Below are positions 10,085-20,995 of a DNA stretch of 64,000 bases, in pieces; within the stretch, counting starts at the first letter, position 1; every line of letters starts with the position of its first letter. Position numbers and translations under genes: made by a program. Source of the DNA: Ignavibacteriaceae bacterium (GTDB taxonomy: Bacteria > Bacteroidota > Ignavibacteria > Ignavibacteriales > Ignavibacteriaceae); NCBI GenBank assembly GCA_013388545.1, contig JACAFB010000002.1, forward strand, positions 62,001 through 126,000. The letters are read 5' to 3'. The notes below the pieces were generated by a model that was given only the letters and a program-made list of their open reading frames with translations, made no database searches and was not told the DNA's origin.

Positions 10085-11419
10085 TCAGAATGGATGTTGT
10101 TCGTGGAATTTGATCAGACGCTCTTTCAATACAGGGAACTGATCCCTCGATACTAAGGAAACGCAGGCTCTTATACCCTCGGTTCTTTCGCTTCCGGTAA
10201 TTGAAAGTGCAATGGCGCTTATTCCATAGTAAAGAAGTTCTTCAAGCAATTGCTCGCCGGAAAATCCAGGGTAGGAAAGAGTGAAATAAAATCCATCGGC
10301 GATGGGATCTTTATCATCTTTATCATAAACAATACTAAAACCATTATCAGTGAACAACTTCTTCATAATTTTAGCTTTTTCACCGTATTCTTTAACAGCT
10401 TCAACAAAATTGAATCTTCCTTCATTTGCTTCCTTATACATCGCAGCCAGGGCATACTGAGCAGAATGAGTAACACCTGCACTGAGAGCATAAAGGGTTC
10501 CAAATATCATAGAGTAGCCGAAGATGTCGTAAGAGTAAAACTTTTTAAGATTTTCGGATTTCCTGTTAAAGAGGTGATCAGAGATCATCATTATTCCTAT
10601 GCGCTGACCGGCATAGCTGAAAATTTTTGAACTGGAAATCAACAATATATAGTCATCATTATAATTTGCTATTGAGGGCTGATAGGGAGGAACACCTGGT
10701 TTAGATAAATCTTTTCTGAAATCCATAGCGAAATAAGCAAGGTCTTCAACTACAATCGCATCATATTTCTTTGCCAGATCTGAAATTATTTTCAATTCTT
10801 TATCCGTAAAGCAAATCCACGAAGGATTGTTTGGATTTGAATATAGGATGCCGCATATGTTACCTTTTTTCAGATAAGATTCAAGCTTATCCTTCAAAGC
10901 ATCGCCCCTGTAGTTATATACATCAAAGCTTTCCCATTTTTGTCCCAGTACTTTAAGTTGCTGCTTGTGAACAGGAAAGCCAGGATCTATAAAAAGCATT
11001 GTATCTTTACCATCCTGAAATCTGCTCAAAGTTATAAAAGCAGAAAAACTGCCCTGCATTGAACCAACCGTAGGAATGCAGCCTTCAGGATTAACATCAA
11101 TGTTAAGAAATAATTTTGCAAATAAAGATGCTTCTGCTTTAAGTTCCGGGATTCCGTGAATATCGGGATAAATTGCAGCAACTCCTTTTTCAAGAGCATT
11201 TATTTCGGCATTAACACCAATCTGAGTAGGCGGGAGGCCGGGAACACCCATTTCCATCCTGATAAATTGCTTGCCTGTTGTTTTTTGAATTTCGTCTATT
11301 AGTCTTTTAATTTCTCTTATCGAAGCAGTACCAATGTTGCTAATTTTTGATTCTGCTATTTTCTGTTTAACGACATCAGCATCAATTGGGGTATCGATTA
11401 TTTCAGGTGATTTCAACAT
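10085..11419 (-). CDS. PLP-dependent aminotransferase, class I/II
   Basis: PTVGSMQGSFSAFITL, YSNPNNPSWICFTDKEL, VVEDLAYFAMDFR, LISSSKIFSYAGQRIGIMM. Confidence 0.87.
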   Translation of the reverse strand: MLKSPEIIDTPIDADVVKQKIAESKISNIGTASIREIKRLIDEIQKTTGKQFIRMEMGVPGLPPTQIGVNAEINALEKGVAAIYPDIHGIPELKAEASLFAKLFLNIDVNPEGCIPTVGSMQGSFSAFITLSRFQDGKDTMLFIDPGFPVHKQQLKVLGQKWESFDVYNYRGDALKDKLESYLKKGNICGILYSNPNNPSWICFTDKELKIISDLAKKYDAIVVEDLAYFAMDFRKDLSKPGVPPYQPSIANYNDDYILLISSSKIFSYAGQRIGIMMISDHLFNRKSENLKKFYSYDIFGYSMIFGTLYALSAGVTHSAQYALAAMYKEANEGRFNFVEAVKEYGEKAKIMKKLFTDNGFSIVYDKDDKDPIADGFYFTLSYPGFSGEQLLEELLYYGISAIALSITGSERTEGIRACVSLVSRDQFPVLKERLIKFHEQHPF

Positions 11420-11660
11420 TTTGGTAGTGCCTTTCTTATCTGTAATGATTTGAATTAAGAAGGATTGTTAATTTAGATTTCATAGAAAAATTTAATATTA
11501 CCCTATCAAATATAATCAATCTCTCAACTAAATTTACAGCGGCTATCCCTTAATTCATTTTCTGAATTTTAATTATTAAATTTCGATAGTTAATAAATCA
11601 GTATTAACCTTCATCATTAAGCCAGCGAAAATTCAACTAGGATATAACTAAAGGTTCAGT

Positions 11661-12419
11661 TTGAAAATTGTTCATTCCCCGGTTAAGCAAATTATTGAGT
11701 TAGAAAACCATATATTCTTGCTGAAAATTCATTCCCCTGAAATTGCCAATTCAATAAAACCCGGCCAGTTTTTGAATATTAAGGTATCGGATAATATTTA
11801 TCCATTACTTCGCAGGCCATTTAGTGTTTGCGATGTTGAGGGTGAGAACATTTTTTTAATGTTTAATATTTTTGGCGAAGGTACCAAGATTCTTGCACAC
11901 AAAAAAATTGGTGATGATGTTGATATCCTCGGACCTCTTGGAAATGGATTTAATTTTGAGGATGACTTTGATACGGCAATTATTGTTGCAGGTGGCTTAG
12001 GAGTTGCACCTTTTCCTTTCTTAAATAGATATCTAAAGGACAAAGAAATTTATTCTTTTATCGGAGGTCGATCTTCAAAGGATGTCATAACATATAAAAT
12101 AATTAATCCTGAAATTTCTACGGATGATGGTTCGCTTGGATTTAGGGGTACGGTTGTTGAACTTCTCGCCCAGAATCTTCATCGGATAAATAATAGAAAA
12201 GTAAAAATTTTTGCTTGCGGTCCGAATGCAATGTTAAGAGCATTACGTGAACTATGTTTGGAGAAAAATTTATTATGTGAGGCTTCAACTGAATGTGCTA
12301 TGGCTTGCGGATTTGGAATTTGTCAGGGCTGCCCAATTGAATCTTCTAATAATCCTGATAAATATCTGCTTGTTTGCAAAGACGGACCTGTTTTTAATAT
12401 CAGCGAAGTAATAATATGA
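11661..12419 (+). CDS. pyrK: Dihydroorotate dehydrogenase electron-transfer subunit
   Basis: LLRRPFSVCDVEG (flavin), GGLGVAPFPF (NAD), CX4CXXC...C [2Fe-2S] pattern CAMACGFGICQGCPI...C; next to pyrD. TTG start. Confidence 0.9.
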   Translation: MKIVHSPVKQIIELENHIFLLKIHSPEIANSIKPGQFLNIKVSDNIYPLLRRPFSVCDVEGENIFLMFNIFGEGTKILAHKKIGDDVDILGPLGNGFNFEDDFDTAIIVAGGLGVAPFPFLNRYLKDKEIYSFIGGRSSKDVITYKIINPEISTDDGSLGFRGTVVELLAQNLHRINNRKVKIFACGPNAMLRALRELCLEKNLLCEASTECAMACGFGICQGCPIESSNNPDKYLLVCKDGPVFNISEVII

Positions 12420-13336
12420 GTTCTGTCGACTTCAAAGTTGAAATAGGTGGTTTAAAGCTCCGAAGTCCTATTCTGCTTGCATCTGGCACAGTGGGTTATG
12501 GTCACGAGATTGCAGAATTCATCAATATGAATTCTCTTGGTGGAATTGTCACAAAGTCAATCAGTTTAAAGCCGAGGAAAGGCAATCCACCACAGCGCAT
12601 AGTTGAAACTCCGGCAGGTATGTTAAATGCAATTGGCTTAGCAAACGTTGGAGTTGAAGAATTCATAAAAGAAAAAATTCCATTTCTAAAAAAGTATGAT
12701 GTACCGGTAATTTGCAATATTGCCGCAAGCAGTGTTGAAGAATATGTTGAGTGCACTAGGCTTCTTGATTACGAAGAATCGATTAAAGCATTTGAAATAA
12801 ATGTATCTTGTCCCAATGTTAAAGAAGGAGGTCTTCAATTCGGAAATGACCTGAAGTCAGTTGGGATCGTAACCAATAAAGTAAGAGCAGTAACAAAAAA
12901 ACCTTTGATAATAAAACTTTCGCCCAATGTTTCTAATATTTCCGATTTTGCTCAGATAGTAAAAGATGAAGGCGGTGATGCAGTATCAGCAATAAATACT
13001 TTAGTTGGAACAGCTTTCAATATTTTTACGCGAAAACCAAAAATAAAAAATGTAAATGGGGGACTATCAGGGCCTGCAATTAAACCAATAGCACTTGCAA
13101 AGGTTTTTGAGATTAAAAGAAAGGTCGAAATTCCGATAATAGGCATTGGCGGTATAATGGATTGGAAGGATGTGGTTGAATTTATGATTGCCGGTGCTTC
13201 AGCAATTCAGCTTGGAACCGTAAACTTCATAAATCCTATTGCAGCAGATCAAATCAAAAAAGATTTAGAAGAATACTGTGTCAGCAACAAAATTCAAAAA
13301 ATATCAGAATTGACCGGAAGTTATATTTTGGAATAA
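12416..13336 (+). CDS. pyrD: Dihydroorotate dehydrogenase, class 1B catalytic subunit
   Basis: SPILLASGTVGYGHE, GGIVTKSISLKPRKGNPPQRIVETPAGMLNAIGL, NVSCPNVKEGG, GGLSGPAIKPIAL, IPIIGIGGI; overlaps pyrK. Confidence 0.95.
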   Translation: MSSVDFKVEIGGLKLRSPILLASGTVGYGHEIAEFINMNSLGGIVTKSISLKPRKGNPPQRIVETPAGMLNAIGLANVGVEEFIKEKIPFLKKYDVPVICNIAASSVEEYVECTRLLDYEESIKAFEINVSCPNVKEGGLQFGNDLKSVGIVTNKVRAVTKKPLIIKLSPNVSNISDFAQIVKDEGGDAVSAINTLVGTAFNIFTRKPKIKNVNGGLSGPAIKPIALAKVFEIKRKVEIPIIGIGGIMDWKDVVEFMIAGASAIQLGTVNFINPIAADQIKKDLEEYCVSNKIQKISELTGSYILE

Positions 13337-13338
13337 TT

Positions 13339-14598
13339 ATGAATTTAGAGCAATCATTAAACAAACTCTTTTCTTTGCATACATTCGGAATAAAGCTTGG
13401 TCTTGACAATATTAAAAAATTCCTGAATGAAATTGGTAATCCCGAAAAAAAATTAAAAGCATTTCATTTGGCAGGATCGAATGGAAAGGGAAGCACCTCA
13501 TCTTTTATTGCAAGCATTCTGATGGAAATGGGATTTAAAGTTGGTCTTTATACTTCGCCGCACTTCGTTAGATTTAATGAAAGAATTATGATAAATAATC
13601 ATGAAATTCCAGATGATTATATATCGCGGTTCATTATTGAGCACGAAAAGCATATTGATGAATTTCAATTGACTTTTTTTGAAGTTACAACAGCAATGGC
13701 TTTCAAATATTTTGCCGATAAAAAAGTAGATTTTGCTGTTATTGAAACAGGTCTTGGTGGAAGGCTTGATGCTACAAATGTTCTTAATCCACTGGCAGTT
13801 GTAATTACATCCATAAGCCTTGAGCATACAAATGTTTTAGGAACAACTATTCCCGAAATAGCTTTTGAAAAAGCAGCAATCATAAAACCCGGAGCCAAAG
13901 TATTTATCGGAAGACTCCCTGAGCAGGCTGAGATTTTAATTGAAAGTAAAACCAATGCAAACAACTGTGAACTCTTCGAGCTTGATGATTACATAAATAT
14001 CAAAGACGATACTATAGAACTATACACAGAAGAAATTGAATTAGACGACTGGTCAATGCCTCTGAGGGGAATTTACCAAAAATTTAATGCTGCACTTGCC
14101 GCATTAACTGTAACAAAAACACTTGATTATAATAATCCAAGAGTCATTTGTCACGGAATTAAAAATGTAATTAAGAATACTAATATTCAGGGAAGGTATG
14201 AATTTTACAGAACCAAGCCGGATATTATTTTTGATTCTGCCCATAACCTTGCAGGTGTAGAAAATTTCCTATCAGAATTCAAGAAACACAGCAAAAATTA
14301 TTCAAGAAGAATTCTTCTTTTTGGAGTTATGAAAGATAAATCTATCCGTGAAATGCTTAAAACACTAAATGAAGAATTTGAAGAAATTTATATTACACAC
14401 ATAAATTACGAACGTGCAGCAAGTACTGATAATATAATTGAGGCCGTAAAAGACTTAAATCTTGACCTTAAAATTTGCTCTGATAAGTTAGCTTTGATAT
14501 CCGAAGTAGAAAAAGGGAACCCGGCAAACTGTCTTGTGGTACTGGGAAGCATGTACCTCCTGGGAGAAATAAAATCAGAACTTTCAGGAAAAACTTGA
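13339..14598 (+). CDS. folC: Folylpolyglutamate/dihydrofolate synthase
   Basis: HLAGSNGKGSTSSFIASIL, GLYTSPHFVRFNERI, VIETGLGGRLDATNVL, FDSAHNLAGVENF. Confidence 0.94.
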   Translation: MNLEQSLNKLFSLHTFGIKLGLDNIKKFLNEIGNPEKKLKAFHLAGSNGKGSTSSFIASILMEMGFKVGLYTSPHFVRFNERIMINNHEIPDDYISRFIIEHEKHIDEFQLTFFEVTTAMAFKYFADKKVDFAVIETGLGGRLDATNVLNPLAVVITSISLEHTNVLGTTIPEIAFEKAAIIKPGAKVFIGRLPEQAEILIESKTNANNCELFELDDYINIKDDTIELYTEEIELDDWSMPLRGIYQKFNAALAALTVTKTLDYNNPRVICHGIKNVIKNTNIQGRYEFYRTKPDIIFDSAHNLAGVENFLSEFKKHSKNYSRRILLFGVMKDKSIREMLKTLNEEFEEIYITHINYERAASTDNIIEAVKDLNLDLKICSDKLALISEVEKGNPANCLVVLGSMYLLGEIKSELSGKT

Positions 14599-14761
14599 CA
14601 TTTTTTTTTAGAAAATGTAAGTTTGGGCTGTTCCTCGAGTTCCTTTCGAAGACGGAATTAATCAATTTTGTTTAATTAACCTCAATTTCATACCGGATAT
14701 TTCTGAGAAATTCAAAATTGAACTTAAAAATTTTATTCACTTTTATTCTTAGGGTAAATCA

Positions 14762-16015
14762 ATGCCAATGGACATTTCCGAACTGAAGTCAAAGAAAATT
14801 GTTGAATTAAATGAAATCGCAAAAGAGCTGGGTATTGCAGGCTATAGTGATTTCAGAAAACAAGAGTTAATCTTTAGAATTCTTGAAGCCCAGACTGCAA
14901 AAGACGGCTTAACCTTTTCTAAAGGCGTTCTTGAAGTTCTGCCCGATGGTTATGGCTTCTTGAGGTCATCAGACTATAATTATCTTCCTTCTCCGGACGA
15001 TATTTATGTCTCACCATCTCAGATAAAAAAGTTTAGTCTCAGAACCGGTGATTTTGTCAGCGGACAGGTAAGGCCTCCAAAAGAAGGTGAAAGATTTTTC
15101 GCTTTGCTTCGTGTTGAAGCTGTAAACGGTCTTGCTCCTGAGGGAATAAGAGAAAGAACTTTGTTCGATAACCTTGTGCCGGTATACCCCACAAAGAAAA
15201 TCCAGCTTGAATCTGCACCTGGCGAATATTCAATGAGAATTATGGATTTATTAACCCCGATCGGCAAAGGGCAGCGAGGCTTGATCGTATCTCCGCCTAA
15301 AAGTGGTAAAACGGTTTTACTTCAAAAAATTGCCAACTCAATTTCAAGAAATCATCCTGAAATAAAATTGATTATTCTGTTAATTGATGAACGCCCTGAA
15401 GAAGTTACTGATATGGAAAGATCTGTAAAAGCAGAAGTGATCAGTTCAACTTTTGATGAACCTGCCGACAGACATGTCCAGGTTGCAGATATGGTAATCG
15501 AAAAAGCGAAAAGAATGGTTGAGGCAAAAGAAGATGTCGTCATACTTCTTGATAGTATCACCAGATTAGCACGTGCACACAATATCGTTGTACCCCACAG
15601 TGGAAGAATCTTATCGGGCGGAGTTGATTCAAATGCACTTCATAAACCCAAAAGATTTTTTGGCGCTGCAAGAAACACTGAAGACGGCGGAAGCCTTACA
15701 ATTATTGCAACTGCCTTGATTGATACCGGAAGCAGAATGGATGATGTTATTTTTGAAGAGTTCAAAGGCACTGGTAATATGGAAATCGTATTGAATAGAG
15801 ACTTGAGCGATAGAAGAATTTTCCCTGCAATTGATGTTAATCGTTCCGGAACCCGTCGTGAAGAAATGCTTATGAAAGAGGATGATCTTGCCAAAATCTG
15901 GATTTTAAGAAAAATCCTGAGTGATTTCAGCCCGGTTGAAGCGATGGAATTTCTCCTCGACAAGATGCGCGGCACTAAAAACAATAAAGATTTCCTCAAT
16001 AATATGAACAGCTAA
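14762..16015 (+). CDS. rho: Transcription termination factor Rho
   Basis: [116 protein letters not shown]. Confidence 0.98.
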   Translation: MPMDISELKSKKIVELNEIAKELGIAGYSDFRKQELIFRILEAQTAKDGLTFSKGVLEVLPDGYGFLRSSDYNYLPSPDDIYVSPSQIKKFSLRTGDFVSGQVRPPKEGERFFALLRVEAVNGLAPEGIRERTLFDNLVPVYPTKKIQLESAPGEYSMRIMDLLTPIGKGQRGLIVSPPKSGKTVLLQKIANSISRNHPEIKLIILLIDERPEEVTDMERSVKAEVISSTFDEPADRHVQVADMVIEKAKRMVEAKEDVVILLDSITRLARAHNIVVPHSGRILSGGVDSNALHKPKRFFGAARNTEDGGSLTIIATALIDTGSRMDDVIFEEFKGTGNMEIVLNRDLSDRRIFPAIDVNRSGTRREEMLMKEDDLAKIWILRKILSDFSPVEAMEFLLDKMRGTKNNKDFLNNMNS

Positions 16016-16119
16016 CCGCGTTTTATTTAACAAGAAAAATTGCTGAGTAACTTTAATTCAAAGATTGATAATTACCTTGATTGATTGAACTTCAGGAATA
16101 AACTTTGTCCTAAAAAAAA

Positions 16120-17385
16120 ATGATATCAAGAATAATTTTAATCAGTCTGCTTTCAACAATCTATTTGTTCAGTCAGTCCCTCGAACACATTTTTTTTCAA
16201 AGTGTTGTTCAAATCAACACTACTTACGGTCAATCAACTTATTTCACCGGTAAAATTTCTTATAACAGGCTTGTATTTGAAAAGAAGAACAATCTTTTTT
16301 ATTCAGGCCTCGAGGTAATTGCCGAAATCAGAGACTCTTCAGGAAACTTCGTTGATCGTGAGATAGTTACATCTGAAATTCATACTGATGATTTTACAGC
16401 TACTAACCAGAATGAAAAGTATCTTAATTTTCTTGTTAAGTTTGATTTGAAGCCCGGCAATTATTCAGTAAATGCGACTGCAAAAGATCTCAACTCAAAA
16501 TCAGAAGTTACACTTGATTCAACTTCTTTAAACATTTCAGCTGATAATAATAACCAGGATTTTAGCACCCCTTTAATAGTTCAATCAACAAATAAATCCT
16601 GTGGAAAGCTTCATTCATTTGAATTTGTGAATTTTCGTAATTCAGTTCCTTTCGATGGAAAGGAATATCAGATGCTTATTCCGGCTAAAGACACTGCACT
16701 CAAAAAAATTTTTGTTACTATAAGAAGTGAAGGAAAAATTTATTATTCAGGTAATTCGACAACTGCAGTGACAGGCCTGGTTAATCTTGTTGAGTGTGAT
16801 GGAAATATTCTGGCTGAAATTGATTCTACAAAAAATTTGTCAAAAATATTTATCCTTAAAGGATTTAATTCTGAACTTGTTGAGGGACCAATAGAAATAG
16901 AAGTATCATCAGATTTCAAATCAGCAACGAATCAGAAATTTAAGTCAAAAGTTGAATGGTTTAACAAACCAATTTCACTTACAAGGCCTGAATTTGCAAT
17001 TCAGTCTTTAAAATTTCTTGAGCCGGATTCAGTTATCACTTCATTATTGAAAGAAGAGGGAGAAAATTACTCCAAAGCTTTATTTTCTTTTTGGAAGAAG
17101 TACGATCCCACGCCGCTTACTGCATTCAATGAATTGATGAAAGAATATTATGGCAGAGTAGATTATTCGTTGAGAAATTTCAGAACTAATAATGGAAAAA
17201 TCGGTACTGAAACCGACCGGGGCAGAATTTATATTACTTATGGCAAACCTAAAAGAGTTACACGCGATTCCAACAAAGATGGTAAAGTTGTTGAGAAATG
17301 GTTTTATTCCAAACCTGAGCTTCAATTCGTGTTCATTGATCGAACGGGCACAGGAGATTTTAAGTTAGAGAAAGAAGATGATTAG
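16120..17385 (+). CDS. Secreted GWxTD-domain-like protein
   Basis: Signal peptide; C-terminal 'YYGRVDYSLRNFRTNNGKIGTETDRGRIYITYGKPKRV...EKWFYSKPELQFVFIDRTGTGDFKL' matches the GWxTD-domain arrangement, with the Trp replaced. Confidence 0.78.
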   Translation: MISRIILISLLSTIYLFSQSLEHIFFQSVVQINTTYGQSTYFTGKISYNRLVFEKKNNLFYSGLEVIAEIRDSSGNFVDREIVTSEIHTDDFTATNQNEKYLNFLVKFDLKPGNYSVNATAKDLNSKSEVTLDSTSLNISADNNNQDFSTPLIVQSTNKSCGKLHSFEFVNFRNSVPFDGKEYQMLIPAKDTALKKIFVTIRSEGKIYYSGNSTTAVTGLVNLVECDGNILAEIDSTKNLSKIFILKGFNSELVEGPIEIEVSSDFKSATNQKFKSKVEWFNKPISLTRPEFAIQSLKFLEPDSVITSLLKEEGENYSKALFSFWKKYDPTPLTAFNELMKEYYGRVDYSLRNFRTNNGKIGTETDRGRIYITYGKPKRVTRDSNKDGKVVEKWFYSKPELQFVFIDRTGTGDFKLEKEDD

Positions 17386-18373
17386 CGTTGTATTTACTTG
17401 CGGCGATATAAATGGAATCGGGCCTGAAATAGTTGTTAAATCATTTAACAGAATAGCAAGAAAAAAAAATTCTCTGATCTTTGTTTGTCCCGGAAATGTT
17501 TTTCTCAAAACTATAAAATCGATACCTCCTGAATTTGATTTTCAAATAATAAAGAGTCCCGAATTTATTTCGAAAGAGAGAGTTAATGTTTTAGATATTG
17601 GTGAATATGAATTAAATCCGGGCAGTCCTTCCAGAATTTCAGGCAGAGTATCATTCGATTCACTTAAAACAGCTTTTGGATTAATTCAGCAAAAAAAAGC
17701 CGATGCTCTGGTAACTGCTCCTATCTCTAAAACAGCTTTGAAAATGGCAGGAATAAAATTCCCCGGGCATACTGAAATTCTGGCTGGCTGGACAAATCAA
17801 AAAAAATATCTGATGACATTTTTATCGCCCAAATTCAATGCCGCACTTGTTACTATTCACGAAGCAATTAAACAAGTCCCATCGTTAATAACCCGGGAGA
17901 AAATCTTTGATTCGTTGAATATTATAACACAATCAGCCAAAATTGATTTCCGGATCAAGAAACCGAAAATTGCTGTTCTGGGATTGAATCCACATGCCGG
18001 TGAAAATAATATTATTGGTTATGAAGAGTATAAAATAATTTCTCCGGTTATTAAGAAATTTAACAAAAGATTGTTTGTCGAAGGACCATTCTCACCTGAT
18101 GCTTTCTTTGCAAACAAAAGATTTGTTGAATTTGATTTCGTGCTTGGAATGTATCACGATCAGATTTTAATTCCTTTTAAAATGATGAATTTTTCAAATG
18201 GAGTAAACTTCACTGCTGGTTTGCCAATGGTCCGAACCTCTCCAGACCACGGAACAGCATTCGATATTGCAGGGAAAAATATTGCTGACCCTGATAGTAT
18301 CATTGCCGCATACAACTATGCCATTAAAATAGTAAAAAACCGGATTTACTATGCCCGCTTTAGAAAAAGCTAA
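17378..18373 (+). CDS. pdxA: 4-hydroxythreonine-4-phosphate dehydrogenase
   Basis: FTCGDINGIGPEIVVKSF, APISKTALKMAGIKFPGHTEIL, GLNPHAGENNIIGYEE, HDQILIPFKMMNFSNGVNFTAGLPMVRTSPDHGTAFDIAG. Confidence 0.95.
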   Translation: MISVVFTCGDINGIGPEIVVKSFNRIARKKNSLIFVCPGNVFLKTIKSIPPEFDFQIIKSPEFISKERVNVLDIGEYELNPGSPSRISGRVSFDSLKTAFGLIQQKKADALVTAPISKTALKMAGIKFPGHTEILAGWTNQKKYLMTFLSPKFNAALVTIHEAIKQVPSLITREKIFDSLNIITQSAKIDFRIKKPKIAVLGLNPHAGENNIIGYEEYKIISPVIKKFNKRLFVEGPFSPDAFFANKRFVEFDFVLGMYHDQILIPFKMMNFSNGVNFTAGLPMVRTSPDHGTAFDIAGKNIADPDSIIAAYNYAIKIVKNRIYYARFRKS

Positions 18374-19088
18374 AAACTATGATCAATTATTTCATATTTA
18401 TGATCATATAATGCGAAATGTGAATTACTCACATTGGGCTTCTTACATAATTCAAATATCAAAGAAATTCGTTAAAAATCCGGTTCAGGTTCTTGAGATA
18501 GGATCAGGTAACTGCAAACTTGCTAATCAGCTTCAAAGACATTTTAATTTTTTCATTGCGAGTGATTATTCCTTTAGAATGCTGCAGTCAGCGGGGAACA
18601 GGACCAAACATAAAGTTTGTCTTGATATGACTTCGCTTCCATTTTTAAATAAATTCGACTTGATAATAAGTGCATTTGACAGCATAAACTATTTAACCTC
18701 GGTAAAAAAGTTGAGTCTTCTATTCAGAGAAGTAAGGAGCGTTTTATCCGAAAAAGGAATTTTTACATTCGATGTTAGTCTTGAAAGTAATAGCTATAAA
18801 TACTTAAAAGATGGTAACAGGATATATAAAATTAAAAATATAAAAGTTCAGCAATCCAGTTCATTTAACCCATCAACTCGTGTACATACTAATAAATTTA
18901 TAATAGATTTTAAGGCTAATGGTTCATATATTGAAGTTCATAAACAGAAAATTTTTAGCTTTGATACATATTTCGAAATTTTTCAAAAATCTAAGTTAAA
19001 AGTTCTTGATTGTTTAAATGCATTTACATTCGAAGAGGGGAACAAAAACTCTGACAGAATTCAATTTGTAATAACAAAAACAGGATGA
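18351..19088 (+). CDS. Class I SAM-dependent methyltransferase
   Basis: VQVLEIGSGNCKLANQLQ motif I; SYSFRMLQSA-type motif; overlaps pdxA. Confidence 0.82.
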   Translation: MPALEKAKNYDQLFHIYDHIMRNVNYSHWASYIIQISKKFVKNPVQVLEIGSGNCKLANQLQRHFNFFIASDYSFRMLQSAGNRTKHKVCLDMTSLPFLNKFDLIISAFDSINYLTSVKKLSLLFREVRSVLSEKGIFTFDVSLESNSYKYLKDGNRIYKIKNIKVQQSSSFNPSTRVHTNKFIIDFKANGSYIEVHKQKIFSFDTYFEIFQKSKLKVLDCLNAFTFEEGNKNSDRIQFVITKTG

Positions 19089-19089
19089 T

Positions 19090-19764
19090 ATGCTTTCAAT
19101 TAAAAAAGTAGACTTCAGCTACGATTCAAATGAGATCTTTAAAGACCTTGACCTTGAAATGACGCAGGGTGAATTTATTTTTCTTGTCGGTAAAAGCGGT
19201 GTTGGTAAAACTACACTTCTTCAGTTGATTTATATGAACCTGCTTCCTAAATCCGGTTATATAAAGATTGGTGAGTTCAGTTCAAATATGATTAAACCAA
19301 AGCAACTTCCGGAACTTCGGAAAAAAATAGGAATCGTTTTTCAGGATTATAAATTACTAAGGGATAGAACAATAGCTGAGAATCTTTCTTTTATCCTCGA
19401 AGTTACAGGGAAACCGCATTCAGAAATTACCAAAAGAATTATTGAAGTTCTCTCTGATGTTGGACTCTCACACAGAAGGTACAGTTACCCTGATGAATTA
19501 TCAGGTGGTGAAAAGCAGAGAGTAGCTATCGCTCGCGCTATAATTAACGACCCGATTCTCGTACTTGCTGATGAACCTACAGGAAATCTTGACCCTGAAA
19601 CTTCAGGCGAAATTATAGATATTCTAAAAAAAATTAATGCTCGTGGAACCGCTGTCTTGATCGCAACTCATAATTATGAAATCGTAAAAAAAGTTGATAC
19701 AAAAATCTATAAGCTTGAAAACGGAAAGGTGGAAAGGACAACCTTAGCCCAATTATACAACTAA
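19090..19764 (+). CDS. ftsE: Cell-division ABC transporter ATP-binding protein FtsE-like
   Basis: Walker A GKSGVGKTTLLQ, VFQDYKLLRDRTIAENLSF, LSGGEKQRVAIARAIINDPILVLADEPTGNLDPETS. Confidence 0.87.
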   Translation: MLSIKKVDFSYDSNEIFKDLDLEMTQGEFIFLVGKSGVGKTTLLQLIYMNLLPKSGYIKIGEFSSNMIKPKQLPELRKKIGIVFQDYKLLRDRTIAENLSFILEVTGKPHSEITKRIIEVLSDVGLSHRRYSYPDELSGGEKQRVAIARAIINDPILVLADEPTGNLDPETSGEIIDILKKINARGTAVLIATHNYEIVKKVDTKIYKLENGKVERTTLAQLYN

Positions 19765-20408
19765 AGCGAAAGAGCTTTTATAATTTTTGAATTAACTTCT
19801 TCAACTGACCCCAAACCATCAATCGTAATAGATTTGTTTTTCTTTTCGTAATAGCTTAATACTGGTTTGGTGTTCTGGTTGAATACTTCCAGTCTTCTCT
19901 TAATAACATCTTCTCTATCGTCGTTTCGCTGATAAAAGCTTTCCTTTGAATCGCAATTAGGGCAAGTATTCCTTCCATCTAATTCAGCAGATGTAAATAT
20001 ATGATTACATACTTTACAGGCTTTCCTGTTAGTTAATCTTTTAATTATCTCATCTTCATTAGCAGTTATATTTAACAGATAGAGGTCTTTAAAGTTGAGT
20101 TCTTTCATCAGTTTATCCAATGCTTCGGCTTGCGCAACTGTGCGGGGGAAACCATCAAGAATAAATCCATTTGTGCAGGAATCATTTGTGATAGTATCGC
20201 GGATTATTCCTATCATAATCTCATCAGGAACAAGTTCGCCCCGGTCCATAATTTCTTTTGCTTTAAGCCCGAGCTGGGTTTTATCATTTACTGCGGCTCT
20301 TAAAATATCTCCGGTTGAAATATGAGGAATGTTAAATTTTGAAGATAAGATTTTTGCTTGTGTACCTTTCCCCACGCCGGGGGATCCGAATAGAATGATG
20401 CGCATCAA
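19761..20408 (-). CDS. adk: Adenylate kinase, zinc-lid type
   Basis: LFGSPGVGKGTQAKIL, HISTGDILRA, FILDGFPRTVAQAEAL, lid with CKVC...CPNC. Confidence 0.97.
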   Translation of the reverse strand: MMRIILFGSPGVGKGTQAKILSSKFNIPHISTGDILRAAVNDKTQLGLKAKEIMDRGELVPDEIMIGIIRDTITNDSCTNGFILDGFPRTVAQAEALDKLMKELNFKDLYLLNITANEDEIIKRLTNRKACKVCNHIFTSAELDGRNTCPNCDSKESFYQRNDDREDVIKRRLEVFNQNTKPVLSYYEKKNKSITIDGLGSVEEVNSKIIKALSL

Positions 20409-20485
20409 TTTCTCATTTTTTTAATTGTGAAATTATGATATATGTCGATTTTTATCAAGGAAGCCAGTACACGAAAAGTTATTAT

Positions 20486-20953
20486 TTAAGTTTTTTCCCG
20501 AACTTTAGAAAAAAATTCTATTAATAGTCTACTGCTTTCGTCACTAAGCAATCCAGAATATACTTTACAGGAATGATTTAGTTTTCCTTCGGCAGGAATA
20601 TTATACAATGAACCACACGCTCCAAATTTAGGATCAAACGCCGCAAAGTAAATGGCATTGATTCTTGAGGATAATATTGCCCCCGTGCACATTAAACAAG
20701 GCTCAAGCGTAACATAAATATCGCATTCGTTAAGCCTCCAGTCAGATAAATGATTGGAAGCGGCTGTTAGAGCAATCATTTCAGCGTGTGCAGTAGCATC
20801 ACAGAGTTTTTCGGTTTGATTATAACCTCTACCAATTATTTTATCTTTATGAACAACAACTGAACCGACGGGAATTTCACCTTCCTGAAAAGCTCTTTCA
20901 GCTTCCTGCAATGCAGAGTACATAAAACGATATTTATCTTCACTAAAAAGCAT
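20486..20953 (-). CDS. tadA: tRNA-specific adenosine deaminase
   Basis: DATAHAEMIALTAAS, VTLEPCLMCTGAILSSRI, GACGSLYNI. Confidence 0.94.
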   Translation of the reverse strand: MLFSEDKYRFMYSALQEAERAFQEGEIPVGSVVVHKDKIIGRGYNQTEKLCDATAHAEMIALTAASNHLSDWRLNECDIYVTLEPCLMCTGAILSSRINAIYFAAFDPKFGACGSLYNIPAEGKLNHSCKVYSGLLSDESSRLLIEFFSKVREKT

Positions 20954-20995
20954 ATTATATCAGAATAGAAATAGCAGGCAGATCTAAATTTATGT

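Noticed and set aside
15019-15999. Minus-strand ORFs inside rho
   Set aside because: Ser/Ile-rich antisense artefacts of a conserved rho frame.
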